The notes under the pieces are model-generated. The model did no database searches. It had not been told where the DNA came from and saw only the letters and a program-made list of their open reading frames with translations. Shown here in pieces: positions 9,536-18,016 of a stretch of 45,063 nt of DNA. The position numbers were made by a program, and so were the translations under genes. Position 1 is the stretch's first letter; each line of letters begins with the position of its first letter. The stretch is from the NCBI GenBank assembly GCA_945876035.1, contig CAMCMU010000041.1:1-45063 (forward strand). Direction: 5' to 3'. The stretch is from Schlesneria paludicola DSM 18645. Its GTDB lineage: Bacteria; Planctomycetota; Planctomycetia; Planctomycetales; Planctomycetaceae.

Positions 9536-10189
9536 ATGAACGAGCCAAATAGCAGCGAATCGATTCAGAGGCCGCTGACCGCCGATGAGATTGAAGTTCA
9601 GTTGCGTGAGAGTCGCAGGTCTCGGTCAGAAAGTCGCTCCGGGTTGCAAGCCTATCGGCCCCCCACACGGGATGATCAAGGTCACGAGCGAAGCACGTCG
9701 TTGAATGACGATCAACAACACATCGAAACGGACGACGAATGGGAACAGGAGTTGTCCCTCGGTGTGTCTGTCATTTCTGACGGAGAGACCCACGCTGTCG
9801 ATTCGCTAGATCGCCTCGCTGTGTCCCGCCAAAACGATTCGTCGAATGGTCGCGGTCTGGGCGAGCAGTCGGCCGACACAGCCGCATCGAGTCTCGCATC
9901 CACCGGAAATTTTCATACCGTCCGTTTGCCAGGTCAGGCCGACGATGTTGAGCTTGATGTGACGCTCGAGATTGGTCGGGCTGCGATGAACGTGGAGGAC
10001 ATGTTTCAATTGCGGGAAGGGTCGGTAGTCTCACTGGATCGAGCGGTAGGTGATCCGATCGATATTCTCGCCAAGGGCAGACTCGTGGCACGCGGAGAGG
10101 TCCTTGTTTTTGGTGACCAGATTGGTATCCGTGTTTGTGAGGTGATTGGATGTTGTGAACCTGACCGTTCCCTTAATACGATTGGGTGA
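9536..10189 (+). CDS. FliN/SpoA-domain flagellar switch-like protein
   Basis: The C-terminal 70-80 residues form a SpoA (surface presentation of antigens) domain like that of FliN, the C-ring protein of the flagellar motor that controls torque and rotational switching. The visible core is ELDVTLEIGRAAMNVEDMFQ, followed by LREGSVVSLDRAVGDPIDI, LAKGRLVARGEVLVFGDQIG and IRVCEVI. The N-terminal 120-130 residues are polar, rich in Ser/Asp/Glu/Arg and probably disordered. The ATG at 9536 is preferred over 9482 because GGAGA (9521-9525) precedes it. FliN is usually flanked by fliM or fliO, but this copy stands alone. About 217 residues, longer than the 130-140 of simple FliN. Confidence 0.8.
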   Translation: MNEPNSSESIQRPLTADEIEVQLRESRRSRSESRSGLQAYRPPTRDDQGHERSTSLNDDQQHIETDDEWEQELSLGVSVISDGETHAVDSLDRLAVSRQNDSSNGRGLGEQSADTAASSLASTGNFHTVRLPGQADDVELDVTLEIGRAAMNVEDMFQLREGSVVSLDRAVGDPIDILAKGRLVARGEVLVFGDQIGIRVCEVIGCCEPDRSLNTIG

Positions 10190-10827
10190 TTCCATTGTGT
10201 GACGTAAGGCACTCCTGTGTTGCACATCATTTTCTAGGGGATTGTTTTTGAAGGGCGTTTGCTGCGGAGTTTGAACACACAGAGTGAAACCTGATCGGCA
10301 GGACGGAGCATGCCAAGAGTGGAAACTTCGACGCCGATGAGTGTGAGTCGTCCGATGTCGAGGGAGCGGATTGCTCGACGTTCGCGCAGGACTCTTCGGC
10401 GGTTCGTCAGAATAAGATTGCATGCGACACAATATGCGGCAACCGTTGGCAGTGCTTCGGTGCCACGCCGACGTCCGCGAAGGATCTAGTTCTGAGGTGT
10501 TGCAGACACATTCATCGTTTCTGCGGATGGCGAATTGAACCACGTGCGGCGGGGTCAAGGCCTGTGCGATTGCCAAACGAAATTCGTTTTTTCTCGGAGC
10601 CTCGCCGTCAAATCCGATCAAAATGCAGGCCGGAATACAGACATTCATCGACGACCGGACCAGCAGTCCTCACAAGCCGATCCGGAAAATTCTAGGAGCC
10701 GTGTTGAAGCACGGTTCAAGGAACGGAAACAGCGATCGTCATCACGATCACTGTTTCCGCCAGATCGCCGAGTTTCATGAGGCCACGTTTTTGGTCACGG
10801 GCTGTTTGAAGACGTGCATCAGTCGGC
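10190..10827. other. Gene-free stretch with a strong hairpin
   Basis: No convincing gene is seen; the frames present are low-complexity Arg/Ser/His translations. The only clear structure is the inverted repeat at 10724-10759, listed separately. Confidence 0.4.
10724..10759 (-). terminator. Hairpin downstream of SMP-30 gene
   Basis: CGGAAACAG (10724-10732) pairs with CTGTTTCCG (10751-10759). After a single C/A mismatch, GATCGT (10734-10739) pairs with ACGATC (10744-10749), leaving the four-base loop CATC. It lies about 70 bases past the stop of the minus-strand SMP-30 gene. Neither side has a true T-run, so it may be a terminator or an mRNA 3' stabiliser. Confidence 0.45.
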
Positions 10828-11904
10828 TTAGCGACTTGGTGGCAAGTGGTAGCCTTCGCGATTGACCTGAATGCTGTAGAGTTTGTTCATGGCAGTGATG
10901 TACAGCGTTTTGCTGCTGGCACCACGTCCGAAGCCGACATTGGTTGGAACTTCGGTTTTGATGTATGCCAGTTCCTTTCCTTCCGGTGAGTAGACGCAGA
11001 TCCCCGGACGGTTTAACGCCCGCACGGCGACATAAAGATTTCCATCCCGATCGGTCACGAGTCCGTCCGGTCCGTCATGTGGCGAATAGTCGACAAGGGT
11101 CTTTCTAAGTGTGGCGGTTCCATCGGGTGCTAAGTCATACGCTAAGAGTGCCATGAGGCCTTTTCGTAGCGTGACCTTAGATTTGTTGGCCGGGGTAGGA
11201 TCGCCTGTTGGTAACCGATCAATGGCCGTGCCGCCGTTTTCGTTGCTCACCACATACAGTGTCTTTTGGTCCGGTGAAACACAAACACCGTTGGCTTTGC
11301 CAGCGTCTGTAATAATTCGATGGAGCGAGCCATCCGTATCAATGCGGTAGACTGCCACCACAGGCTGATCGATTGGTTCGTGACCCAGATAGCGTGGATC
11401 GCTGAAATAAATCCGGCCCTTTTCATCGATCGTGATGTCATTGGGAGAGTTGAGCGGGCGGCCCTCATACAGCCCGGCGATGATGCGAGTTTTGCCTGTT
11501 TGCATATCGGTTCTAGTAATTCTGCGTCCACCAAAGTCGGCACCCTCCGCAACCACCATGGCTCCGGAGGCGTCAAACTTGATACCGTTCGACATTCCAC
11601 TGGGCGAACGAAAAATTGATGTTTTCTTGGTGGTCGGATCAAATTTCCAAATATGCCCAGCCTCGATCGCCCCATTCTTGTCTTGCGACTTGTGTGAAAA
11701 CGTGATGTCGCTGAAATAGACCATCCCGTCCGGAGCGACAGACACTCCCTCCGTCAAAATGCTCGCTTCAAACAGCTTTTCAACCTGAGCCCCCGCCGGA
11801 ACGATCGGCTCTTCAGCGCCTGTCGAACGACTCACAAAAAACAATCCAAACACCGTGAGGATGTGGAAGGTTGAAAAACCGAGTTGCCGCGAGTGACTCA
11901 ACAT
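10828..11904 (-). CDS. Secreted SMP-30/gluconolactonase-like protein
   Basis: A 358-residue six-bladed beta-propeller of the SMP-30/gluconolactonase/LRE family, which hydrolyses sugar lactones with a bound divalent metal. The N terminus is a signal peptide (hydrophobic 13-25, cleavage probably after GAE near 31), so it acts outside the cytoplasmic membrane. The family metal ligands are in place: Glu52 in LTEGVS, Asn155-Asp156 in SPNDI, and Asp280 in GPDGL. The start is supported by AAGGA shortly upstream. It may belong functionally with the dehydrogenase/aldolase cluster to its right, but a strong hairpin separates the transcripts. Confidence 0.88.
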   Translation of the reverse strand: MLSHSRQLGFSTFHILTVFGLFFVSRSTGAEEPIVPAGAQVEKLFEASILTEGVSVAPDGMVYFSDITFSHKSQDKNGAIEAGHIWKFDPTTKKTSIFRSPSGMSNGIKFDASGAMVVAEGADFGGRRITRTDMQTGKTRIIAGLYEGRPLNSPNDITIDEKGRIYFSDPRYLGHEPIDQPVVAVYRIDTDGSLHRIITDAGKANGVCVSPDQKTLYVVSNENGGTAIDRLPTGDPTPANKSKVTLRKGLMALLAYDLAPDGTATLRKTLVDYSPHDGPDGLVTDRDGNLYVAVRALNRPGICVYSPEGKELAYIKTEVPTNVGFGRGASSKTLYITAMNKLYSIQVNREGYHLPPSR

Positions 11905-11987
11905 TACGGATTCCTTAACGATAAAAAAAACAAAGCCTCATGTTCTCATCTAACCATAATCTGCGTTGAAGTGAAAGCAAACGTGTC

Positions 11988-12035
11988 GCCCCCTGATGCT
12001 CTCGAGTTAAGGAAGACTTGAGAGCATCAGGGGGC
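11988..12035 (-). terminator. Long perfect hairpin, probable terminator
   Basis: The arm 11988-12003 (GCCCCCTGATGCTCTC) pairs perfectly with 12020-12035. Four more inner pairs (12004-12007 with 12016-12019, one of them G-T) leave an 8-base loop, about 20 bp in all. It lies between the stop of the 2-hydroxyacid dehydrogenase gene and the start of the SMP-30 gene, both on the minus strand. On that strand it is followed by a moderately T-rich tail. It probably terminates the dehydrogenase transcript. Confidence 0.6.
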
Positions 12036-12186
12036 TCACTTCAGTAGGACTCAGAAGGGACGTCGAAGGTCCACGCTCGACGCCGCGAGGAGGGGGCGCT
12101 GTCCTAAAGAACGGGCCGTCGGCCGCCGCTTCAGTTGACGCATTTGGATTGTACGTGATCGGTGTGCTCCACTGGATTCCGAGGCA

Positions 12187-13239
12187 CTATCGGGGATCCA
12201 TTAAACGCTTCCACTTCTCAACAAATCCAGACCGCTGGAGGACTTCCGGATTGACGATGGCGCGTGGTCGATGACCGGACGCGAGATCGATCATTCCCTG
12301 AAACGCAGATCGACCATTGTCCCGAAAAAGCTCGTCGGTCCAAGCGATACAGTGAGGCGCAAGAAGGACATTTTCAAATCGCGAAAAGCGGGACGGGGAA
12401 TTCAGTGGCTCGCCCACGAAGCAATCGAGTGCCGCGCCAGCAATTCGATTCTCGGCAAGTGCATCGAACAGAGCGTCTTCATCGACGATGCCACCGCGTG
12501 CGGTGTTGATCAGATACGATGTCGACTTCATGAGTGCGAGTTCGCGAACGCCGATCAGATTCTGCGTCTGCTGATTGAGTGGGCAGTGAATCGATGCGAA
12601 ATCTGACTGGGCCAAAAGTTCATTCAGCGTGACAGGCTTTGCTCCGTAGTCTTCAATAATCGAAGAGGGCGTGAAAGGATCGTAAACGAGTGGAGTGTTC
12701 ATGCCAAATCCCGAAAGCAGCTTGACGAGACATCGACCGATCCCTCCAAAACCGATGACTCCGAGTGTTCTCTCTCGCAACTCACAGCCCATATAAAGAC
12801 TTCGGTCATTCCAGCGTCCTTCGCGGATCAAAAGATCCTTCGCACGCATGTGATGAGTGAGGGCCAGCATCCAACCGACAGTCGCTTCCGCGACGGGACG
12901 ATCCACCGCACCGGCGGTAATGAACAACATCACATCGGCCGCAGTACAGGCCGGAACATCCACCGTATCAAAGCCAACACCGAAGCGACCGACGGCTAGC
13001 AGGTCGTGGCACTGATTCAGGCTGCGAGCCGAAACACGGGGTGTGAGTACGATGACTCCGTTGACACCTGTCAGCTGATCGGGCTCAATCTCCGGCCGAT
13101 GATCTAAAAATTTATCGACGCTGATCCGGCTGTTGTTTTCCACCAAACTCAGGCCGATGTCGCGATACTTCGTCTGTCCCGTTTCCTCGTAAAAGTCGGC
13201 AGTCAGAGCAACGCGAAATTGTTGTAATTGGGGTGTCAT
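12187..13239 (-). CDS. D-isomer-specific 2-hydroxyacid dehydrogenase
   Basis: A 350-residue NAD-dependent D-2-hydroxyacid dehydrogenase (SerA/GhrA/VanH superfamily), interconverting 2-oxo acids and D-2-hydroxy acids in the cytoplasm. The dinucleotide motif GFGGIG is at 163-168. The catalytic triad is present: Arg248 in NTARGGIVDE, Glu277 in VGEP, and His296 in APHCIAW. There is no C-terminal ACT domain, so it is not a regulated SerA. GGAA lies upstream of the ATG. Its position beside an HpaI-type aldolase, which makes pyruvate plus an aldehyde, suggests it reduces or oxidises an intermediate of the same sugar-acid pathway. The exact substrate is unknown. Confidence 0.9.
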   Translation of the reverse strand: MTPQLQQFRVALTADFYEETGQTKYRDIGLSLVENNSRISVDKFLDHRPEIEPDQLTGVNGVIVLTPRVSARSLNQCHDLLAVGRFGVGFDTVDVPACTAADVMLFITAGAVDRPVAEATVGWMLALTHHMRAKDLLIREGRWNDRSLYMGCELRERTLGVIGFGGIGRCLVKLLSGFGMNTPLVYDPFTPSSIIEDYGAKPVTLNELLAQSDFASIHCPLNQQTQNLIGVRELALMKSTSYLINTARGGIVDEDALFDALAENRIAGAALDCFVGEPLNSPSRFSRFENVLLAPHCIAWTDELFRDNGRSAFQGMIDLASGHRPRAIVNPEVLQRSGFVEKWKRLMDPR

Positions 13240-13532
13240 GTTATTCCATTTTGGGGCCAGGAAGGATTTATCAAGACGGCAAGAATGGCAGCCATCGACG
13301 GACGTGGAAGGTGAACGTGATCTCGATCACACGAGCTGTGGTCAAAATTGCGATGTCCGATTTGACTTTCCGGATCTTGGCAAAATGTCTTGACGACACA
13401 CTCCAAGTGAGGCCGATGACACCGCAGAACAGGCCAGTTGAAGGTTGCCTCTGGAGGTTGCATCAGGAATGGTGCGGAGGCACATTGCCAACACTCCCGT
13501 ATTTAAAAAGCGGCGACGTATGCAAGCGGAAC

Positions 13533-15194
13533 TCAACGCCAGGGATTTCCCTCTGTCGTAGCGCAGCGTTCATCGACAATAATTCGCTCTGGTTTTGGGC
13601 CGGCGTAGACCCAAATCATCTCCATCGGTGCGTTCGATTCATTGATGAAATAGTGGACTCGTCCACGCGGCTGCAGCGCCGTTGAACAATCGGACATCAG
13701 ATACTTACGGCCTTCCACAACACAGGTCGCCGTTCCAGAGATAATGCATATTGATTCATCAAAATCGTGGACGTGTGCCGGAAGTCGTCCACCCGGTTCA
13801 AAGAGACCATAGCCCCCACTCATTTCGAGTTTCGGCATCAAATCCTCATTGAAGCAGTCAATGAATTCTGTGTTGGGCCCGGCCACTCCTCGCTTGGCGG
13901 TTGCAAATCGGTTGATTCTTTCCGAACCAGAGACTCCGGTTGAATCGTCTGGCATCGCTTTTTTGGAAAAGAAACGCTCAATCAGCGTGCGACTCGGGAT
14001 GTCTGTCGCCATGGCAATATGCACCACGGCTGGTTCCGAGAAAGAACTGTTTCGTGCCGAGTGGGCCAATGAGGCCGGAATGACCGCGTTATCGAGTTTC
14101 GTCAATTGATAACTGCGCCCCTCAACATCCACGGTCAGTGCACCGTTGAGAAGTGTGATGGATTCAGTGAACGTGTGAGCGTGATACGGAAGCATGGCTC
14201 CGGGCGCAAAAGTGACGATGCCAGTTGTCAGGTGTTTTGCTTGATTGTGCCTGCCGACGAGACATTCAAAACTCACTCCGCGAGCGATGTCCGTCTTCGG
14301 AACACTTCCTAATGCCGTCATCACCTCCGGACGATCAGGCCGCATCGTTTCGGGGGGCTGAGACAAGGGAGGCAACTTCAGAGACGGCACGGTCCAGTCA
14401 GGAACCAGCGAAGTTCGAATTGTTCGGTCTCTGCCCACGGAGGCCAATGATGTTCTCAGCGATCGAAGGAGCAAACCGGTATCCGTACCGACTCCGATTG
14501 CCCGAAACCCTTGGGCTTGCCGTTGGTGAATGTTGTCGATGCTCGTTGCCAGAACACCGCAATGTTTGCCCGCGGCATGAATCGTATCTTTGAGTTTTAA
14601 AATTTGTTCCGCGATACCCGGCCCTTCCCATTGACCCCGATATCCAGCACTGGAAGAAAAATCGGCTGGACCGAACCAAAACAATTCCACACCGTCTACC
14701 TGACACATCATGGGCACCTGCCTCGCCCCTTGAACGGTTTCGATAATCGGCACCACTAAGACGTGTTCATTGGCTTCGGCCGTGTGCTCCTCAAAACACT
14801 GCCCCCAACACGTGGCCCGCTCCGCTCCGATGCCCCTCACACCTTCGGTCGGATAACGTGAGAAGGCAACCGCTTGTTTCAACTGTTCGGCGGTTTCCAC
14901 CCAAGGAACGACGATCCCGTCTGCTCCAATATCAAGCGCGCGTTTTATGTCTCCACCATTGAGCTCCGCAATTCGAACGAGGGCGACCGTTTCGCTGCGC
15001 ACGGTCGCTCGCAGATGCTCAACAATCTCCTTCCAGTCAAGGTGCCCGTGCTCGGCATCAATGACAACCCAGTCAAGACCCAATGCCACGGCCATCTCCG
15101 TCACTGTCGGGGATTCCAGCGTGACCCACAGTCCGAAAACAGGAATATTTTCCGCCAGCTTTTTCCTTAAATTTCGGATGGCAGATGTCTTCAT
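13533..15194 (-). CDS. HpcH/HpaI aldolase fused to two cupin domains
   Basis: A 553-residue three-domain protein. Residues 1-255 are a class II HpcH/HpaI aldolase, cleaving 2-keto-3-deoxy acids to pyruvate and an aldehyde. The catalytic His49 is in IDAEHGH, Arg74 in LVRI, and the metal ligands are Glu152 in IIET and Asp178 in GPADFS. Residues about 325-398 are a cupin with His338, His340, Glu344 and His378. Residues about 460-535 are a second cupin with His474, His476, Glu480 and His514. All three domains therefore keep their metal-binding residues. The ATG at 15194 is preferred to 15215 because aldolase homology begins there. Simple aldolases of this family are about 260 residues, so the bicupin tail is the unusual part. 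It may isomerise or bind the sugar-acid substrate. Confidence 0.9.
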   Translation of the reverse strand: MKTSAIRNLRKKLAENIPVFGLWVTLESPTVTEMAVALGLDWVVIDAEHGHLDWKEIVEHLRATVRSETVALVRIAELNGGDIKRALDIGADGIVVPWVETAEQLKQAVAFSRYPTEGVRGIGAERATCWGQCFEEHTAEANEHVLVVPIIETVQGARQVPMMCQVDGVELFWFGPADFSSSAGYRGQWEGPGIAEQILKLKDTIHAAGKHCGVLATSIDNIHQRQAQGFRAIGVGTDTGLLLRSLRTSLASVGRDRTIRTSLVPDWTVPSLKLPPLSQPPETMRPDRPEVMTALGSVPKTDIARGVSFECLVGRHNQAKHLTTGIVTFAPGAMLPYHAHTFTESITLLNGALTVDVEGRSYQLTKLDNAVIPASLAHSARNSSFSEPAVVHIAMATDIPSRTLIERFFSKKAMPDDSTGVSGSERINRFATAKRGVAGPNTEFIDCFNEDLMPKLEMSGGYGLFEPGGRLPAHVHDFDESICIISGTATCVVEGRKYLMSDCSTALQPRGRVHYFINESNAPMEMIWVYAGPKPERIIVDERCATTEGNPWR

Positions 15195-15487
15195 GTGGCT
15201 ACTTTCATAATTCAATCAGTCACAACTGGATTGCTTGTCGGTCGACGTTAAAGCAAGTAATGACTCATGGGAACGATGTCAAGCAAACCGTTGTTGACGA
15301 ACACTGTTCGAATTGTCGAAACAAGGGGGGCCTTTTTAGGAGGCAACAGAGAATGCCTCGGAGACAAATGCCAAAAGCGTTTCGAAATTTCACCAGCCCA
15401 TGCGGTTGGAATCGCAGGGCTGCCGGTTGACCAATCGGCATGCCAACGTTATTCAAGTGCCAATTGACAGAAAGGAAACTCCGTTTT

Positions 15488-16528
15488 ATGACGATTGAAA
15501 AACAAGAATCCCACAATTCGCCGCCCCGTGATCAACAGGGGATATCCCCTGTTGGCTTTGGAGGGTTCACTTACAGTGCGCACGATGACTGGGAGAAGCG
15601 TCCGGCAGAATTTGAGTGGATTGAAGTTTCTGCAGTCGCCACTGACAGCCAAGATCGGGTCTATGTCTTCAACAGGGGAACTTGTCCGGTCATCGTCTTC
15701 GACCGCGACGGGAGCGTGCTCGATTCCTGGGGAGCCGGCAAGTTTGCGCGTGCTCACGGCATCACGATCGGTCCCGATGACGCGGTCTATTGCGTGGATG
15801 ACCTTGATCATACGGTCAGCAAATACACTCGGGATGGTCAATTGCTTTTGAAACTGGGGACAAGCGGACAGCCGTCTGATACAGGTGCCACGAGCATCGA
15901 TTTTCGCACCATTCGGTATGCAGGTCCTCCGTTTTACTTTCCAACAAACCTGGCCCTGTCTCTCGAGGGCGAAATCTATGTTGCCGACGGATACGGCAAC
16001 GCCTGCATTCACAAGTTTGCCCCCGACGGACGCCTGCTCTTGTCTTGGGGGAGCCCGGGTGTTGGCCCTGGGGAATTTCGAGTTCCACATGGAATCGCCG
16101 TCGATACAGTCGGAAACATATTCGTCGCCGATCGTGAAAACTGCCGTATTCAAGTGTTTTCGCCACAAGGTGAGTTCTTAAGCGAGATGACAGACATTGC
16201 CCGGCCATGCCAGGTGTCGTTTGATGCCTCGGGAAACCTGTACGTTGCCGAATTGGGCTTTCGAGCGGGCATCTGGCCGGGAACTCCCGCTCCGCCACCG
16301 GATGCGACTGGTGGCCGAATCAGCATCTTCAGTTCGCGAGGCGAGTTGCTGTCACGTTGGGGCGGAGGCAACAATCCGACGAGTCCTGGTGACTTCTTTG
16401 CTCCTCATGATATTTGTATCGACTCACGCGGTGACGTGTACGTCGCAGAAGTCGTCATGTCCGCTGGCGGCAATCGTGGGCTTGTCTCAGCCACCTGTCA
16501 CACGCTGCAAAAGTTTGTGCGGCAATAA
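15488..16528 (+). CDS. NHL-repeat six-bladed beta-propeller protein
   Basis: A 346-residue protein made of NHL-type repeats such as FYFPTNLALSLEGEIYVADG, HGIAVDTVGNIFVADRENCR and PHDICIDSRGDVYVAEV. Family members include peptidyl-alpha-hydroxyglycine amidating lyases and scaffold proteins. No signal peptide is visible, so a cytoplasmic location is likely. The ATG at 15488 is chosen because AAAGGA lies about a dozen bases upstream. Divergent from the aldolase-cupin gene and 63 bases upstream of the alcohol dehydrogenase on the same strand, it probably belongs to the same catabolic unit. Its enzymatic role, if any, is not determinable from sequence. Confidence 0.85.
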   Translation: MTIEKQESHNSPPRDQQGISPVGFGGFTYSAHDDWEKRPAEFEWIEVSAVATDSQDRVYVFNRGTCPVIVFDRDGSVLDSWGAGKFARAHGITIGPDDAVYCVDDLDHTVSKYTRDGQLLLKLGTSGQPSDTGATSIDFRTIRYAGPPFYFPTNLALSLEGEIYVADGYGNACIHKFAPDGRLLLSWGSPGVGPGEFRVPHGIAVDTVGNIFVADRENCRIQVFSPQGEFLSEMTDIARPCQVSFDASGNLYVAELGFRAGIWPGTPAPPPDATGGRISIFSSRGELLSRWGGGNNPTSPGDFFAPHDICIDSRGDVYVAEVVMSAGGNRGLVSATCHTLQKFVRQ

Positions 16529-16591
16529 AGCCATCATCCTTAAGAAGATAGACCTGCTTCCGATCGTCCTTCACCACATGGAATATCAAGA

Positions 16592-17683
16592 ATGAAAGCA
16601 TGGCGATTTTACGGTTTCGGAGATATGCGGCTCGATACGATTCCCGCTCCGGACTTACGGCCTGGGCATGTTCTTGTCGAACCACTCTGCGTTCAGCCAA
16701 GCGTGACCGAGGCCCAGTTGGCCTTGGGAATTCCGACACTGGCTTACGATCGAGTCAAACGGCGGCTAGAAACGGAGGCTCCGGTGCAGTTGTTTGGCCA
16801 CGAGTTTTGTGCTCGTATTTTAAAAACCGGTCCGGAAGAAACTCGATTTTGTGTCGGTGACCGAGTGGCTGCGAGAGCCAAGCTCCCCTGCGAAAAATGC
16901 TCCTTGTGCTTGTCCGAGCGAAGTTCCCTGTGTCGCAAAGGGCCCGTCATTGGCTTCGATCTTCCCGGCTGCTTTAGCGAGGTGGCTTCATTGCCGGTGA
17001 TCTCTCTGGTCAAAGTCGCCGACAACATTTCGAACAGCGAAGCCGCCTGCCTACAGTCTCTGAGTGATAGTATTGCCGCGGTGGAGACGGCGAGCATCCA
17101 AATGGGGGATTCGGTTGTCATCTTTGGACAGGGGAGCATGGGATTGGAGTGCTTGCAAATCGCTCGCATCAGCGGGGCTGGGTTAATCATCACCGTCGAT
17201 GTCCGCGACGAATCCTGTCAGATGTCCAAGGAACTCGGGGCGGACTACTCACTGAATGCGAAGCAATGCGATGTCGTTGCCACCATCCGTGATTTGACAC
17301 AAGGCAATGGCGCTGACATCGTATTCGAGTGTGCGGGTGGCAGCCCCAAGCAGGGAATGGCCGGAACGCAAACTGTCTCGCAAGCGATTGATGCTGTTCG
17401 ATCTGGTGGAAAAATTATTGGCGTTTCGTGGTTTGGTGGACCGATGGAAATTCATGTGGATCTGCTGAGAGAGCGGTCGCTACGTTATCTTTTTCCAGAC
17501 ATCAGCACGCAGGCGCACTTGGAACACACCGTTCGACTTGTTTCGTCTGGCCGAGTTCGGTTGGGACCTACGATCACGCATGTCCTGCAAGGAATTGAGT
17601 CCGTGCCACAGGCCTTTGAGATCACAGCAAACAAGGGGAAGTTTCAAGCAATCAACCCCGCGCAAGTGATCCTCAAACCGTAA
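16592..17683 (+). CDS. Zinc-dependent alcohol dehydrogenase family protein
   Basis: A 363-residue medium-chain dehydrogenase. The catalytic zinc site uses Cys33 and the GHE motif (His70-Glu71). The structural zinc site is Cys100, Cys103, Cys106 and Cys114. The Rossmann motif GQGSMG is at 179-184, with Asp near 203 favouring NAD(H). Relatives include L-threonine, sorbitol and galactitol dehydrogenases and L-iditol-type enzymes. It follows the NHL gene closely on the same strand, consistent with one operon for oxidation of an alcohol or polyol, or reduction of the aldehyde released by the aldolase. Substrate is inferred only from context. Confidence 0.9.
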   Translation: MKAWRFYGFGDMRLDTIPAPDLRPGHVLVEPLCVQPSVTEAQLALGIPTLAYDRVKRRLETEAPVQLFGHEFCARILKTGPEETRFCVGDRVAARAKLPCEKCSLCLSERSSLCRKGPVIGFDLPGCFSEVASLPVISLVKVADNISNSEAACLQSLSDSIAAVETASIQMGDSVVIFGQGSMGLECLQIARISGAGLIITVDVRDESCQMSKELGADYSLNAKQCDVVATIRDLTQGNGADIVFECAGGSPKQGMAGTQTVSQAIDAVRSGGKIIGVSWFGGPMEIHVDLLRERSLRYLFPDISTQAHLEHTVRLVSSGRVRLGPTITHVLQGIESVPQAFEITANKGKFQAINPAQVILKP

Positions 17684-18016
17684 TTGACAATCTCAGAAGT
17701 GAGCGGACAACGACCCCTAAATACGGAGACTTTAGGTGTCCGGAACGGAGTCGGTTCATCGCACGGGCTTCGCCTAGCCGGCAGAGCCTTCGGGATCTCC
17801 GTCCGCTCCCCCCTCCGATTGTCCGTTTCGTGTTCTGACTGGAAATGACCGCTCACGAATCGCCAGTTGGCTTGTAGGTGTTTCTCCCACAGCCGCCCGT
17901 TCGTTCTTGTTTTTGGCGAATCGGTATCCGTCGGCTGTTTTGCCTTTTGTGGATTCGCCAGAGTCCATCTGTTCACTTGGCGTCAACGATCAACCACGAT
18001 GTCAGGATTTGGCGAT
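17684..18016. other. Convergent intergenic region with a nested hairpin
   Basis: Twenty bases after the dehydrogenase stop, CGGACA (17704-17709) pairs with TGTCCG (17737-17742). Nested inside, CCTAAA (17716-17721) pairs with TTTAGG (17731-17736), with a one-sided six-base bulge. There is no T-run, so it may be a 3'-end structure rather than an intrinsic terminator. The rest shows no gene. Confidence 0.4.

Noticed and set aside
10031-10648. 205-codon minus-strand frame
   Set aside because: It overlaps the SpoA domain coding sequence antisense and has biased Arg/Ser/His/Thr composition typical of a shadow frame.
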